A DNA stretch of 64,000 nucleotides from Marinobacter sp. F3R11. GTDB taxonomy: Bacteria; Pseudomonadota; Gammaproteobacteria; Pseudomonadales; Oleiphilaceae. Location: assembly GCF_003318275.1 (NCBI RefSeq), contig NZ_QOCH01000003.1, positions 222,532 through 286,531 of the forward strand, given 5' to 3'. Made by a program: the position numbers and the translations under genes. The notes below the pieces were generated by a model that had not been told where the DNA came from, made no database searches, and saw only the letters and a list, made by a program, of their open reading frames with translations. Shown piece by piece: positions 43,433-53,700 of this stretch; positions within the stretch are counted from its first letter, which is position 1, and the number at the start of each line of letters is the position of its first letter.

Positions 43433-44647
43433 TCAGTCAGGTAACCGGAACCAGGGGCGCAGGCGAATACCTATCAACGACCCCGCAAAAGCACAGGCAA
43501 ACCAGATCCACGCGTGCAGGCTGGCCGATGAAATACCGGAAAACAGCGCGCCAATATTGCAGCCGAAGCCCAAACGGGCACCATAGCCAAGAAGCAGTCC
43601 ACCCACCACGGCAGCCAGCAGCGGGCGACGCTGAGGACGGTTCCGGCTGGCTTCATTGAAGCGATTGGCAAGGCCCGCCGCCAGCATGGCGCCGAGCAGC
43701 AACCCGAAGTTCATTACCGAAGGAATATTGGTCAGCAAGGAATCCTTGAGCGCCATCGCCGGGTAATCCCACTGCCAGAACTCAAACTGCGACATGTTTA
43801 CGCCAACAGCTTCAAGGGCCTTGGCACCCCATACGTTGAAGGCAAAGGTCACACTCCAGGGTGAGCCGCCGATACCCAGGGTCAGCGCATTTCCCGCGGC
43901 CAGAATCAGAATGGCCCAGGTGAACGGCCAGCGACCGCTGATCAGAGTCCTCAAAACACCGTGTTCCTGACCTTTCCAGAGCAATTCATTCCGTTCAAGA
44001 GTTCCGTGGGCCTTGAGCTCAACCCGGTTAACCCAACGGGCAATCAGGCCCAGGCCCAGAAGCTGAACAATGATGGCACCGCTGACGCCGAAGGTATTAA
44101 CCAGAGGTACCGGATCAAAACCAGGCTGGTCCAGCCACCAGGGCAGATGGATAGAGCCAAGCACGGCGCCAGCAATAAAAAATACCAGGGTAACTACCAT
44201 GCGGATGTTACCGGCGCCGACAGTAAACAGCGTGCCCGAGCCACAACCGCCACCAAGCTGCATGCCAATCCCGAACATGAAAGAACCAACAACCAGAGAC
44301 GTACCCACAGGCGCGACAGCACCCACAAGGCCAGCCTGCCCGCTGTAGAGCATGGGCACCATAATCAGAGAAGACAGGGCAAACAGCATCAGCTGAGCGC
44401 GCATACCCGCACCGCGCTTTTTAAGCACCAGATTGCGCCAGCCTGCTGTAAACCCGAAAGCTCCGTGATAGAGAGCCATACCAAGCACAGTACCGATTGC
44501 AAACAGTGCAACCATAAACGGTGCCGTTTCGAGCCAGATAAGCCCGCCAAGCACGCCCAACCCGGCAAGCGCCGTCAAAACCACGAAACGGTCAACAATC
44601 CAGGCAGGCGGTTTCACCCCTGCCTGAAGTACAGCTGATTCACTCAT
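43433..44647 (-). CDS. YeeE/YedE (TsuA-like) sulfur-compound transporter
   Basis: The 404-residue inner-membrane protein has about ten helices and the two family signatures: GIGMQLGGGCGSGTLFTVGAG in the first half and LGYGARLGFGCNIGALFSGI in the second, each with a conserved Cys that relays thiosulfate through the pore in TsuA. It probably imports thiosulfate or another reduced sulfur species. It starts 11 bases after a sulfurtransferase gene, which supports sulfur trafficking. Confidence 0.9.
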   Translation of the reverse strand: MSESAVLQAGVKPPAWIVDRFVVLTALAGLGVLGGLIWLETAPFMVALFAIGTVLGMALYHGAFGFTAGWRNLVLKKRGAGMRAQLMLFALSSLIMVPMLYSGQAGLVGAVAPVGTSLVVGSFMFGIGMQLGGGCGSGTLFTVGAGNIRMVVTLVFFIAGAVLGSIHLPWWLDQPGFDPVPLVNTFGVSGAIIVQLLGLGLIARWVNRVELKAHGTLERNELLWKGQEHGVLRTLISGRWPFTWAILILAAGNALTLGIGGSPWSVTFAFNVWGAKALEAVGVNMSQFEFWQWDYPAMALKDSLLTNIPSVMNFGLLLGAMLAAGLANRFNEASRNRPQRRPLLAAVVGGLLLGYGARLGFGCNIGALFSGISSASLHAWIWFACAFAGSLIGIRLRPWFRLPD

Positions 44648-44658
44648 TGCAATAGCAC

Positions 44659-45612
44659 TCAGTTAAAGAAATCGAGAAGTTTTCCAAGGCCGCGCTTGGC
44701 AACCTGCATGGGGCGATCGCTGTCCTGACTCCATTCCGACATGGAACCATCGTACAAAGCGACCTCACTGAAACCTGCCAGCTCACTCATCACGAACCAG
44801 TCGGTTGCAGCCCAGTGGCCAGTGTTACAGAAAGCGATTGTGCGGCTATCGGCTTTCAGATTCGCCCGCTCAATGCTCCCGTTGATAGCGTCTTCGTTGA
44901 GGTACCACACATCGGACAGCTCACTGACAAACTGGTGGTGGGGCAGATTCAAAGAGCCGGGGATGGTCCCGGGCGACTTGGCTGCCGGAGAGGTTGTTTC
45001 ACCCAGGAAGTAATCTTCCGGGCGGGCATCGACCAGCTGCCCCTGGTTCTCCCGGGCATGCTGCACTTCACTCAGAGACGCAATCAGCTCTTCCTGTACG
45101 GAACCTTTGAAATCAGCAAACGGGCGATCTGCGCCTTCACCGCTGGCCACTTCATACCCTTCTGCCTGCCAGCCGGCAAAGCCACCGTTCAGGATGGTAA
45201 CCTCATCATGCCCCAGAACACGGAAGGTCCAGAAGACACGCGCCGCACTGCCAAAGTCGGTGGCACCCGTCCCTGCCGGAACAATCACTACAGTGGCATC
45301 ATTACCGATACCCAGGCCACCGATCAGACGCTCCATGCTTTTTACCGGCGGCAATACTCCCTGAACACCATCACGGCTTTCTCTCCAGCCATCGTCTGTA
45401 TAACTGCTGTAAACGGAACCGGGGATATGGGCTTTCTGGAAACTGGTTCGATCACCGCCGTTGTCGATACCGGATCTCACATCCAGAACCACAATATTGT
45501 CCTGACCAAGGTGGGATTTCAGCCAGGCTGCATCAACCAGCGGTGGTGTATCGGTGCCAGCAACGGCCAGCGAACTGGCCAGAAACAGGATAGCGATGAA
45601 AAGACGGCCCAT
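44659..45612 (-). CDS. Exported two-domain rhodanese-type sulfurtransferase
   Basis: The 317-residue protein has a signal peptide (LFIAILFLASSLAVAG) and two rhodanese domains. The C-terminal one keeps the active-site Cys in TIAFCNTGHWAATDWF; the N-terminal one has VVIVPAGTGATDFG, with no Cys, as in other tandem rhodaneses. It should move sulfane sulfur in the periplasm. The ATG at 45612 has GGAG eight bases upstream. It heads an operon with the YeeE/YedE transporter, suggesting it processes sulfur before or after uptake. Confidence 0.9.
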   Translation of the reverse strand: MGRLFIAILFLASSLAVAGTDTPPLVDAAWLKSHLGQDNIVVLDVRSGIDNGGDRTSFQKAHIPGSVYSSYTDDGWRESRDGVQGVLPPVKSMERLIGGLGIGNDATVVIVPAGTGATDFGSAARVFWTFRVLGHDEVTILNGGFAGWQAEGYEVASGEGADRPFADFKGSVQEELIASLSEVQHARENQGQLVDARPEDYFLGETTSPAAKSPGTIPGSLNLPHHQFVSELSDVWYLNEDAINGSIERANLKADSRTIAFCNTGHWAATDWFVMSELAGFSEVALYDGSMSEWSQDSDRPMQVAKRGLGKLLDFFN

Positions 45613-45716
45613 GCGGTTTTCTCCATAACGGATGAATTCATGGGCGCCATTATGGACCTGCAAAAAAGGAATTTACAGATATAGCATTATTCTATTTGGG
45701 AATATCAAAATATCCC

Positions 45717-45758
45717 GAGGCCAGTTGGCCTCCTCTACGGAGCACCAACTGAGGCCTC
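45717..45758 (-). terminator. Hairpin downstream of the PEBP gene
   Basis: GAGGCCAGTTGG (45717-45728) pairs with CCAACTGAGGCCTC (45745-45758), with a two-base bulge. It lies 18 bases past the PEBP stop codon on the minus strand. No clear T run follows. Confidence 0.4.
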
Positions 45759-45775
45759 TGGCCATGAGCTGACAG

Positions 45776-46399
45776 CTAGCGCAGTTCCGGATTCAGTGTG
45801 TAGGTTCCAGTTACCCTGGCACTGGCCAGAACATGGCCCGCCATGGCCTTGCGTACCGCTTCACCATCAAACTCCCCGGAAAGCCCCAGAGATTCAATGT
45901 CCAGCGCATGCACTTCGTAGTGATAGTGATGCAGAAGCTCATCATTCCAGGGTGGGCAGGGGCCATCGTAGCCACCATAGGTGCCCGCCATATCAGGGTT
46001 TCCAGCCAGAAACTGAGTAAAGTTGTTTACGCCGCGCAGACCGACGGGGCCCGGGCCTGCGGGTTTACCCTTGGGTATCACACCGTCGCTGTCTTCACCC
46101 TCGGGAATACGGCTGACACTGGCGGGAATGTCTACCAGCAACCAGTGAAAAAAATCCACTCGCGGAATATCCTTTGAAACCCTCTTACCTTCCTGATTCG
46201 CATCATCCGCAATACTGGGCACATCCGGATCAAACATCATCACCACAAAGCTTTTGGTTCCCTCTGGTGCATCTTCCCAGGACATCCCGGGGTTGCGATT
46301 GGGGCCAAAACTCATATGATCTTCCGGATTGAACACGCCGAACGCGAATATCTCCGGGACGGGCTTGCCCTCTTCAATACCCTCAACGTTCAGTTTCAT
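45776..46399 (-). CDS. YbhB/YbcL-type PEBP family protein
   Basis: The 207-residue protein is a bacterial phosphatidylethanolamine-binding/Raf-kinase-inhibitor-like protein: PNRNPGMSWEDAPEGTKSFV, VMMFDPDVPS, DFFHWLLVDIPAS, and YGGYDGPCPPWNDELLHHYHYEVHAL is the ligand-pocket stretch. There is no signal peptide. The biological role of bacterial members is unknown. GGAG lies just before the ATG. Confidence 0.9.
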   Translation of the reverse strand: MKLNVEGIEEGKPVPEIFAFGVFNPEDHMSFGPNRNPGMSWEDAPEGTKSFVVMMFDPDVPSIADDANQEGKRVSKDIPRVDFFHWLLVDIPASVSRIPEGEDSDGVIPKGKPAGPGPVGLRGVNNFTQFLAGNPDMAGTYGGYDGPCPPWNDELLHHYHYEVHALDIESLGLSGEFDGEAVRKAMAGHVLASARVTGTYTLNPELR

Positions 46400-46579
46400 G
46401 GTGCTTTCTCCTGTTGTTTATTGCAGTTAATAACCGGGGTCTGACTCACTGATTGTGCCAGAGACCGGTCCATTCTGTGATAAAACCTTGTACCAACGGT
46501 ATCGTACGTATGTCCAGCCATACAGATACACTTATCAATCACCTGGATCACTAACCCCGACTTCCTCAAAGAGCACAGC

Positions 46580-47320
46580 ATGTTCAATAAAGGCGAGATT
46601 ATTCACCATAGCCGGGACAAAACCGGCAGCATTCTGGTGATCGACTACCGTAAACACCGGGTACTGACCTTCAATTCACAGTTTGAACAAAGCAAGATCG
46701 ACCGGCGATATCCGCACCTCCCGGTGCATGAATACAGCCGCGCCATGCTGCTACCCGCTGCCTTTATCGATCCGGGCCACGTAACCATACTGGGGCTTGG
46801 AGGAGGAGTAATGGCCGGCGCGTTCCATCACCTTTATCCGGAATGCAGGGTTCACGCCGTTGAACTCAGGCAAGCTGTTCTGGATGTGGCGAGAGAATAC
46901 TTTGGTTTACCCGATAGTGACCGCCTGAGCGTCACCATTGCCGATGCCCGAAACGCCCTGAACGATCTGCCTGATGCCAGCACCGACATGATCCTGTCGG
47001 ACCTGTACAACGCAGACCGCATGAGCCCCGCTCAGGCGCAGCGCCAGTTTGTAGAAAGCTGCAGCCGGGTGCTGAGCCCCAACGGCTGGCTGGTTCTGAA
47101 CTACCACAGAACACCCGACGCCGAAGGGCCTTATTTTCGCCAGTTGAGGAAACACTTTGCAGCGCTGCTGATATTCAAAAGCAAAACCAACAACACCATA
47201 GTGTACGCCAGCAAAAAGCCCTTCGAGCCTATGCACCCTAAAGACCCTTCGCTTTCCAACCTCGAAAAGCGCTTGCCAATCGACTGGAGCCGGCTGATGG
47301 GCCGAGTCAGCCGGCTTTGA
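46580..47320 (+). CDS. Spermidine synthase-like methyltransferase-fold protein
   Basis: The 246-residue protein has the spermidine-synthase Rossmann core: VTILGLGGGVMAGAF (SAM/dcSAM loop), CRVHAVELRQAVLDVA with the ribose-binding Glu, and MILSDLYNADRMSP in place of the usual DxxD catalytic segment. The N-terminal beta-domain is shortened. It may be a stand-alone aminopropyltransferase-like protein rather than a polyamine synthase. Its neighbours give no clue. Confidence 0.75.
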   Translation: MFNKGEIIHHSRDKTGSILVIDYRKHRVLTFNSQFEQSKIDRRYPHLPVHEYSRAMLLPAAFIDPGHVTILGLGGGVMAGAFHHLYPECRVHAVELRQAVLDVAREYFGLPDSDRLSVTIADARNALNDLPDASTDMILSDLYNADRMSPAQAQRQFVESCSRVLSPNGWLVLNYHRTPDAEGPYFRQLRKHFAALLIFKSKTNNTIVYASKKPFEPMHPKDPSLSNLEKRLPIDWSRLMGRVSRL

Positions 47321-47344
47321 ATACGTTCATGATGCTCGGGCTGC

Positions 47345-47905
47345 TCAGGTCCACTTTTCCCGAGGGGGAAGGTATGACCTGAATCCATCAATCAGTTCTT
47401 CAGGGGTTTGTGCAAGCACGATCATATCCAGATAGCGCTGCTTTACGAAACCTGAGGCCACCATGGATTTAATCATGTCGAGCAACGAGTTGTAGAATCC
47501 ATCCACGTTATAGAGCGCACAAGGTTTTTTGTGGAAACCGAGCTGCGCCCAGGTCCAGACTTCAAAAATTTCCTCCAGCGTGCCTATGCCACCAGGCAAG
47601 GCTACAAAGCCATCGGCCAACTCCGCCATTTTGGCTTTACGCTCATGCATATCCTTCACAACAAAAAGCTCAGTAAGCCCCGGGTGTGCTAATTCCCGGT
47701 TCACCAGATGCTCGGGAATAACACCATAAACCTTGCCGCCGCTGGCCAGCACCGCATCGGCGGTAATACCCATAAGACCGACATGCCCACCACCAAACAC
47801 CAGGTCTATCCCGTTTTTACCAAAGAACTGCCCCAACTCACTCGCTTTCTCAGCATATAGCGGTTCATTACCAGAACGGGAACCACAGTAAACTGCTATT
47901 TTCAT
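47345..47905 (-). CDS. LOG-family Rossmann protein (nucleoside 5'-monophosphate phosphoribohydrolase)
   Basis: The 186-residue protein starts MKIAVYCGSRSGN and carries LVFGGGHVGLMGITADA and the diagnostic PGGIGTLEEIFEVWTWAQLG (PGGxGTxxE). Members cleave the N-glycosidic bond of AMP or cytokinin riboside monophosphates. The ATG at 47905 is the family-consistent start; in-frame codons to 48022 are not conserved-looking. It converges with the spermidine-synthase-like gene. Confidence 0.9.
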   Translation of the reverse strand: MKIAVYCGSRSGNEPLYAEKASELGQFFGKNGIDLVFGGGHVGLMGITADAVLASGGKVYGVIPEHLVNRELAHPGLTELFVVKDMHERKAKMAELADGFVALPGGIGTLEEIFEVWTWAQLGFHKKPCALYNVDGFYNSLLDMIKSMVASGFVKQRYLDMIVLAQTPEELIDGFRSYLPPREKWT

Positions 47906-48067
47906 ACTTTCCTGCCTCTTGCTGCATGTCCAATAGTAGATAGGCATTCCGACTAATTGTGCCCTCTGCCTGGGGCGCGTTAGTATCCTACCTTGTATCC
48001 GGGCTCCAGTGACGACAGCCAAGCGTTTTTTTGGAAGAGTGCTTGGCTCTCTTTACTTACAGGGCTT

Positions 48068-49384
48068 ATGACTATGGAAAACCTTCATCATATCGTGGTG
48101 GTCGGCGGCGGTGCCGGTGGTCTCGAACTGGTAACCAGCCTTGGCAGAAAACTCGGCAAAAAAGGCAAAGCCCGCATTACCCTCGTTGACGCCGGGCTGA
48201 CTCATGTCTGGAAGCCGCTGCTACACGAAGTTGCATCCGGCTCTCTGGATGCCAGTACCAATGAAATCAACTACCGGGCCCACGCCCGTAAACACCATTA
48301 CGAATTCCAGCTCGGGCGCATGAATGGCCTGAACCGCGAGACCAAAGAACTGGTGATAGCAGCCTTCCTGGATGAAGACGGCAAAGAAGTTGTTCCTGAA
48401 CGTCGCCTGAAATACGACACTCTGGTGATTGCCGTAGGCAGTACTGCCAATGATTTTGGCACCCCGGGCGCACAGGAGAACTGTCTGTTTCTGGACAGCC
48501 TGAAACAGGCTCAACGTTTTCACCACCTGCTGCTGAACGCCTTTCTGCGCAAAAATCACGAAGGCCAGCAAGGCCAGGATCACATACTGAATATAAGCAT
48601 TATCGGGGCAGGTGCCACGGGGGTTGAGCTTGCAGCGGAGCTGCGCCTCGCTTCGCGGGAATTACCGGTGTACGGCATGAACCACCTGAAAGCCTCTGAT
48701 ATAAACATTACCGTAATTGAAGCCACCGACCGGATTTTGCCTGCACTTCCGGCGCGGCTCTCGGCCGCCGCCGCCAAGGAACTGGAACACCAGCACGTCA
48801 AAGTGCTGAATGGCCAGCCTGTAAGCGAAATTCGCCCCGACGCAGTGATACTGAAAGACGGTACTGAGCTGGCGTCTGAAATGACGATCTGGGCCGCTGG
48901 TATCAAAGCCCCCGCATTCCTGGCAAATCTGGATGGGCTGGAATCCAATCGCGGCAACCAGCTGGTTGTGCACCAAACACTACAAACCACCCAGGATGTC
49001 GATATATTCGCTTTCGGCGACTGCGCTGCCTGCCCACAACCGGATTCTGACCGCCCGGTTGCCCCCCGCGCCCAGGCTGCGCACCAGCAAGCCGACACCT
49101 TGTTTAAAACTCTGTGCAACCGGCTGGAAGGTAAAGACGCCGTACCCTTTGTGTACAACGACTATGGCTCCCTGATCAACTTCAGCCGCTACACCACTGT
49201 CGGCAACCTGATGGGCAACCTCTCGGGCCGCAGCATGTACATAGAAGGTAAGGTGGCCCGCCTGTTCTATGTATCTCTGTACCGAATGCATCAGGTTGCG
49301 CTACACGGTTTTTTGCGCACCGGCCTGATCTGGTTCATGGATAAGATAAGCCGGGCGATGCAGCCGAGGTTGAAGTTGCATTAA
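48068..49384 (+). CDS. NDH-2-like NAD(P)/FAD-dependent oxidoreductase
   Basis: The 438-residue protein resembles type II NADH dehydrogenase: HHIVVVGGGAGGLELVTSL (FAD), HVWKPLLHEVASGSLDAS, TLVIAVGSTANDFGTPG, a second nucleotide-binding ISIIGAGATGVELAAEL, and AFGDCAACPQ. The C-terminal region (about 120 residues) is amphipathic, suited to membrane attachment. It should pass electrons from NADH to quinone without pumping protons. The ATG at 48068 and that at 48074 are both possible; AGGG lies nine bases before the second. Confidence 0.9.
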   Translation: MTMENLHHIVVVGGGAGGLELVTSLGRKLGKKGKARITLVDAGLTHVWKPLLHEVASGSLDASTNEINYRAHARKHHYEFQLGRMNGLNRETKELVIAAFLDEDGKEVVPERRLKYDTLVIAVGSTANDFGTPGAQENCLFLDSLKQAQRFHHLLLNAFLRKNHEGQQGQDHILNISIIGAGATGVELAAELRLASRELPVYGMNHLKASDINITVIEATDRILPALPARLSAAAAKELEHQHVKVLNGQPVSEIRPDAVILKDGTELASEMTIWAAGIKAPAFLANLDGLESNRGNQLVVHQTLQTTQDVDIFAFGDCAACPQPDSDRPVAPRAQAAHQQADTLFKTLCNRLEGKDAVPFVYNDYGSLINFSRYTTVGNLMGNLSGRSMYIEGKVARLFYVSLYRMHQVALHGFLRTGLIWFMDKISRAMQPRLKLH

Positions 49385-49452
49385 AGTGTCCCGGGCTTGG
49401 GAGAGGTTTAGCATGCGCGCTGCCCAGGGCTGCGCGCTAACCGTGAAAGGCT

Positions 49453-50139
49453 CTATTTAGTTGCTGCTACTTTCATTGCCAGAGCTGTCCGATTTGCCAC
49501 TCCGGTCTTACGGAACAAGGCATGTATCTGGTTTCGAACTGTATTCGGGCTTGAGCCCAGCTCCCGCGCAATCTGCTTGTTACTATTACCGCTGGCAACG
49601 AGTTTGAGGATTTGCACCTCCCTGGCCGTAAACTGATACCAGTCCAGCCCCTCATCATTCTGTTCGGAAGGAGCACAAGACGGAAAGTTATCAGCCGCAT
49701 ATATTTGCACAGCTTGCTCAACAAGCCCTGCCACCATACGTTTGACTGTTTTGACGTCATTCCAGTATTTGATCGAGCTAATGACGACAAACAGCAGACT
49801 GTTATCCCCAAGCTGAGCCGCATGGACAGCAAAGCGTCGTCCAAGGACCGGCTCCTGCTTCAATACGCGCCGACCAATACAAGTGCATTGACCCAGATCC
49901 ACCAGCGATGGCGTTCGCATCGCTGTCCACAATGCAACAAGGGACGCACAGTGACTCTGTAAGGTTTCGGGTTCTTCGTGAATTTCGCCATCGAGAAAGA
50001 GAACTTCTTTAAAATGCACTGCAGGGCCATTTACATCTGTAATACCAATGGCGGTGCAGTCCACGTCCAATTCCAGAAAGGATGGGGCGCTCATACTTTC
50101 TTTAAGTGTTTGCAAACTACCGCTCTTGACACCTGTCAT
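49453..50139 (-). CDS. LuxR-family transcriptional regulator
   Basis: The 228-residue protein ends in a LuxR-type helix-turn-helix: FTAREVQILKLVASGNSNKQ, IARELGSSPNTVRNQIHAL, FRKTGVANRTALAM. The N-terminal 150 residues form an unrecognised alpha/beta sensor domain with several Cys (CTAIG, CASLV, CTCIG). AAGGAAGG lies six bases before the ATG at 50139. It is divergent from the MMPL transporter cluster, so it probably regulates it; a TACCA-GAA-TGGTA dyad in the gap is a candidate site. Confidence 0.85.
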   Translation of the reverse strand: MTGVKSGSLQTLKESMSAPSFLELDVDCTAIGITDVNGPAVHFKEVLFLDGEIHEEPETLQSHCASLVALWTAMRTPSLVDLGQCTCIGRRVLKQEPVLGRRFAVHAAQLGDNSLLFVVISSIKYWNDVKTVKRMVAGLVEQAVQIYAADNFPSCAPSEQNDEGLDWYQFTAREVQILKLVASGNSNKQIARELGSSPNTVRNQIHALFRKTGVANRTALAMKVAATK

Positions 50140-50275
50140 ATTCAACCTTCCTTAGTAGATGTGTCCAGATCCTCCATTATAGGTCCATCTTCTAAGTGAC
50201 GGGTATGAGCGGCCCCAACATCCCTTGACTCAAACCTGTCTCTAGTTCGCCTGAATCAAGCTGAAGCCCAGTACC

Positions 50276-50288
50276 TACCAGAATGGTA
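50276..50288. promoter_or_regulatory. Dyad upstream of the MMPL cluster, candidate LuxR-type operator
   Basis: TACCA-GAA-TGGTA is a perfect inverted repeat 48 bases before the first ATG of the cluster and 137 bases upstream of the divergent LuxR gene. Assignment to that regulator is inferred from position. Confidence 0.3.
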
Positions 50289-50335
50289 TATCTGTTCCAT
50301 TGTCGACCAAGTGCCGTGATTCCTACTATGGCGAC

Positions 50336-50704
50336 ATGAAAACACATATACCTGACCCATTGGATTATCCCCAGGCGCGAGTAACATCGCTCCCGGTTCA
50401 TGTTCACGATTTGCTCAGGCATGCAGAGCAGGTGCACGGTTCAGCAACAGTGACATCTCTATCATTGGATGGCGCTGTCACAACTCAAACCTATTCTCAG
50501 TTCGCCACCGCGGCACAGCATCGAAGCGCCGAGCTGCAGAAACGGGAGGGAGGCCGGGCTCCGACACAATACCTGCTCCTGGACAGCTTTCCATACACGC
50601 CGTCTGCAAAAGTTCAAAAATATCTGCTCAAAGAACAAATCGCCTGCCGCCATAACAATAACGAGACTTTGACTCCTGATGCTTCCTGCCGAGGTCATGA
50701 CTGA
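50336..50704 (+). pseudogene. Acyl-CoA ligase gene reduced by an in-frame internal deletion
   Basis: The 122-codon ORF joins the beginning and end of an AMP-binding acyl-CoA ligase. Codons 1-70 resemble the N-terminus (VHVHDLLRHAEQVHG, LDGAVTTQTYSQFATAA), and codons from about 85 carry the C-terminal catalytic-lysine segment, here FPYTPSAKVQKYLLKEQ where TPSGKxxK is usual. The roughly 400 residues between, including the AMP-binding motif, are missing. The product cannot be an active ligase. The stop overlaps the transporter ATG (TGATG), so translation may still serve to couple expression. A short real protein of other function is possible. Confidence 0.6.
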
Positions 50705-53700
50705 TGACAGACATAACTAAAACGTCCGTAATAACCCCCGTTGCGAATGGCGCTCTTAAAAGCTCATTGCCCCTCGAAGGGTATCTGCGTTGGGTGGTCA
50801 ACCACCGAGCCTGGATCATCACCTTGATACTGGCACTGTCAGCCTTCTTCGGTTTTTTTGCAGCCAAACAACAAGTCATCATCAATCCATCTGCGGTAGT
50901 ACCGCAAAGCCACCCCTATATCAAGGCAACCAACACCATTGAGCAGATTTTCGGCTCGAAGTACATGGTGGTGATTGGCTTGACACCAACCGAGGGTGAC
51001 GCATTGCAACCCCACGTATTGGAGGCAGTAAAACGTATCACCGACCAGCTATACGCTGCCCCTTCAGTAACCAATCGAACTTTGCTTAGCCTGTCATCCC
51101 GACAAGCCAAAAGCATCGCTGGTAATGCCGACGGGTTTGAAGCAAGACCCTTGCTTGCTGACCAGATACCCGACACGGCCCAGGAGCTTGAGGCTTTGAA
51201 GGCCACAATAATGAGTAATCCCATCTACCGCGATGCAGTTATCTCCAGAGACTGGCGTACTGCGACCATCATGCTCGAGCTAAAAGAAAACCCCAATGGT
51301 TTTGGTGCCATGCTTTCGGAAGTACATGAAATTCTTAGCCGGGAAAATCTTTCGGGTATCGACATTTCCTTGAGTGGCAACCCGGTTTTTCTAGAGCAGG
51401 CAGAAGTGTTTGCAGACAGGATAAACTGGTTATTTCCCATCGCTGTATTGGTTATCGGGCTGTTGCATTTTGAAGCCTTCCGAACCGTCCAGGGCTTGGT
51501 TCTGCCTCTGATTACAGCCGTCCTCTCGGTAGTGTGGGGGGTCGGCATCATGGGCTTGATGAAGGTACCAATGGATATTTTCAATTCGCCCACGCCAATT
51601 CTGATCCTCGCGGTAGCAGCCGGGCACGCTGTGCAGTTGCTGAAACGCTATTACGAGCATTTCATCGACTTGGTCAACGTGCAAAACATGGAACCACACG
51701 CAGCCAATCGCCTCGCCACCATTCAGTCCCTCGCCGCAGTAGGTCCGGTGCTCGTAATCGCCGGTGGTATTGCCGCATTGGGTTTCTTTTCACTGGTGGT
51801 CTTTGAGCTGGAAACCGTACGTGCCTTCGGCATTTTTACTGGCATAGGCCTACTCTCTGCCGTCATCCTGGAGTTCACCTTTACGCCAGCTGTACGTGCC
51901 AGTCTGAAGCCACCTTCAGCAGCTCATATCGATACTGAAATGAAGCCACGCATCTGGGATCGCCTGAGCAACACCATCGCCCGGACTGTGATCAGCTCTA
52001 TCAGTCGTCGATGGGTGTTGTTGTTCTTCGTGGTACTTATAGGTGTGGCTATTGCCGGCTGGCCCAAAGTGCATGTTGATAACTCAAGCAAAAGTTTTTT
52101 CGCTGACTCACTGCCTATACAGCAGGATGATAACCTGTTGAACGCGCAAACCGGCGGTACAAATGTGCTGTACATCATGGTTGACACCGGGCAGCCTGAC
52201 GGCATCAAGAACCCTCAGGTTCTGACCGCCATTCGCACACTCCAGGCTGATGCAGCAGCCCGAACAATAGTCGGAAAAACCCTCTCCATCGATGATTTCA
52301 TTCAGCGCATGCACCAGGCCGCCCTCGGTGATCCGGCACTGCCTGTACCGCTTCCCGATGATCAGAACCTCATCGCTCAGTACTTGTTCCTGTATTCGAT
52401 GTCAGGCGATCCTGAAGACTTTTCAGCCTATGTTGACTATGACTACCAACGGGCAAAGATCTCGATCATGTTACGTACCAACAGCAATGCAGAAATTGGT
52501 CAGCTGGTCAGTGAACTGAGCTCCCTGGCGGCCCAGAGTTTTCCCGATCACGTGACATTGTCCTATGGTGGAGAAGTAGCACAGACATTGGCCGTAACCG
52601 ATGTCATGGTCCACAGCAAGCTATTGAATATTGGTCAGATTCTATTTGTGATCTTTTTGGTGGCTGTGATTGCCTTTCACTCTTTTATTGCCGGCTTTCT
52701 GGTGCTCTCACCGCTGCTGGTAGTGCTGTCGCTGGTGTTTGGTGTGATGGGCTATTTCGGCGTGCCACTGAACATTCCCAACTCTCTGATCTCGGCTATG
52801 GCGGTAGGCATCGGTGCCGACTACGCGATCTATCTCATTTACCGCATCAGTGAATACACCAAGCAAGGCCAAAGCTTGCCTCACGCAGTCGAAATGGCTA
52901 TCAAAACCGCTGGCAAAGCCTGTCTGTTCGTTGCCACAGCAGTCGCCGGCGGCTATGCCGTGCTGATGTTTTCCTACGACTATAAGGTTCATGTATGGCT
53001 TTCTACATTCATCGTGCTGGCCATGCTAACCAGCGTTCTGGCAACACTAACACTTATCCCAAGCGTGATTCTGACCTTTAAACCGGCTTTCATTTTCCGC
53101 CGGCGATCCGGCGATCGCGGCGCTGTACTTCTGGTCATCCTCGCATCCATCGGCTTCCTGACATATTCCCAAGTGGGTTGGTCTGCTGAACAGATCATGG
53201 AACGCAATGCTGCCGTAACACGCTTCACCACGTCGACGGCCGATGCAGAATTCATTTTGCAAAACAAGAACGGATCAACCCGCACGCGCAGGTCAAATAT
53301 GTCCTCCAAGCTCCAGGAGAACGGACAGGACACTATGCGTCTGGTCCGCTTCGACGCCCCTGCAGATATTCGCGGTACTACTACGTTACTGATAGAACAC
53401 ACTGCTGCAGATGATGATATGTGGGTCTACCTCCCGGCTATGCGTCGGGTACGCCGGCTGGTGGCTTCAAACAAAAAAGACAGCTTTATTGGCACTGACT
53501 TCAGTTTTGGCGATGTCATGGGCCATAAAGTTAATGACTGGCAGCACAGCCTGCTGAGACAAGACGTGCGAGACGGTGTCGAACACTATGTCGTTGAGTC
53601 GCTGCCTGTCGACGAAGACGTACGCATCCATTCGGGCTATAGCAAACGAGTGACCTGGGTGCGCATGGACAACTTTGCCACAACTTATGTGGAAGCCTTT

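Noticed and set aside
49385..49452. GC-rich hairpin between the NDH-2-like gene and the LuxR gene
   Set aside because: A GCGCGC/GCGCGC stem is present around 49410-49436, but loop and flanks give no T run on either strand, so calling it a terminator would be speculation.
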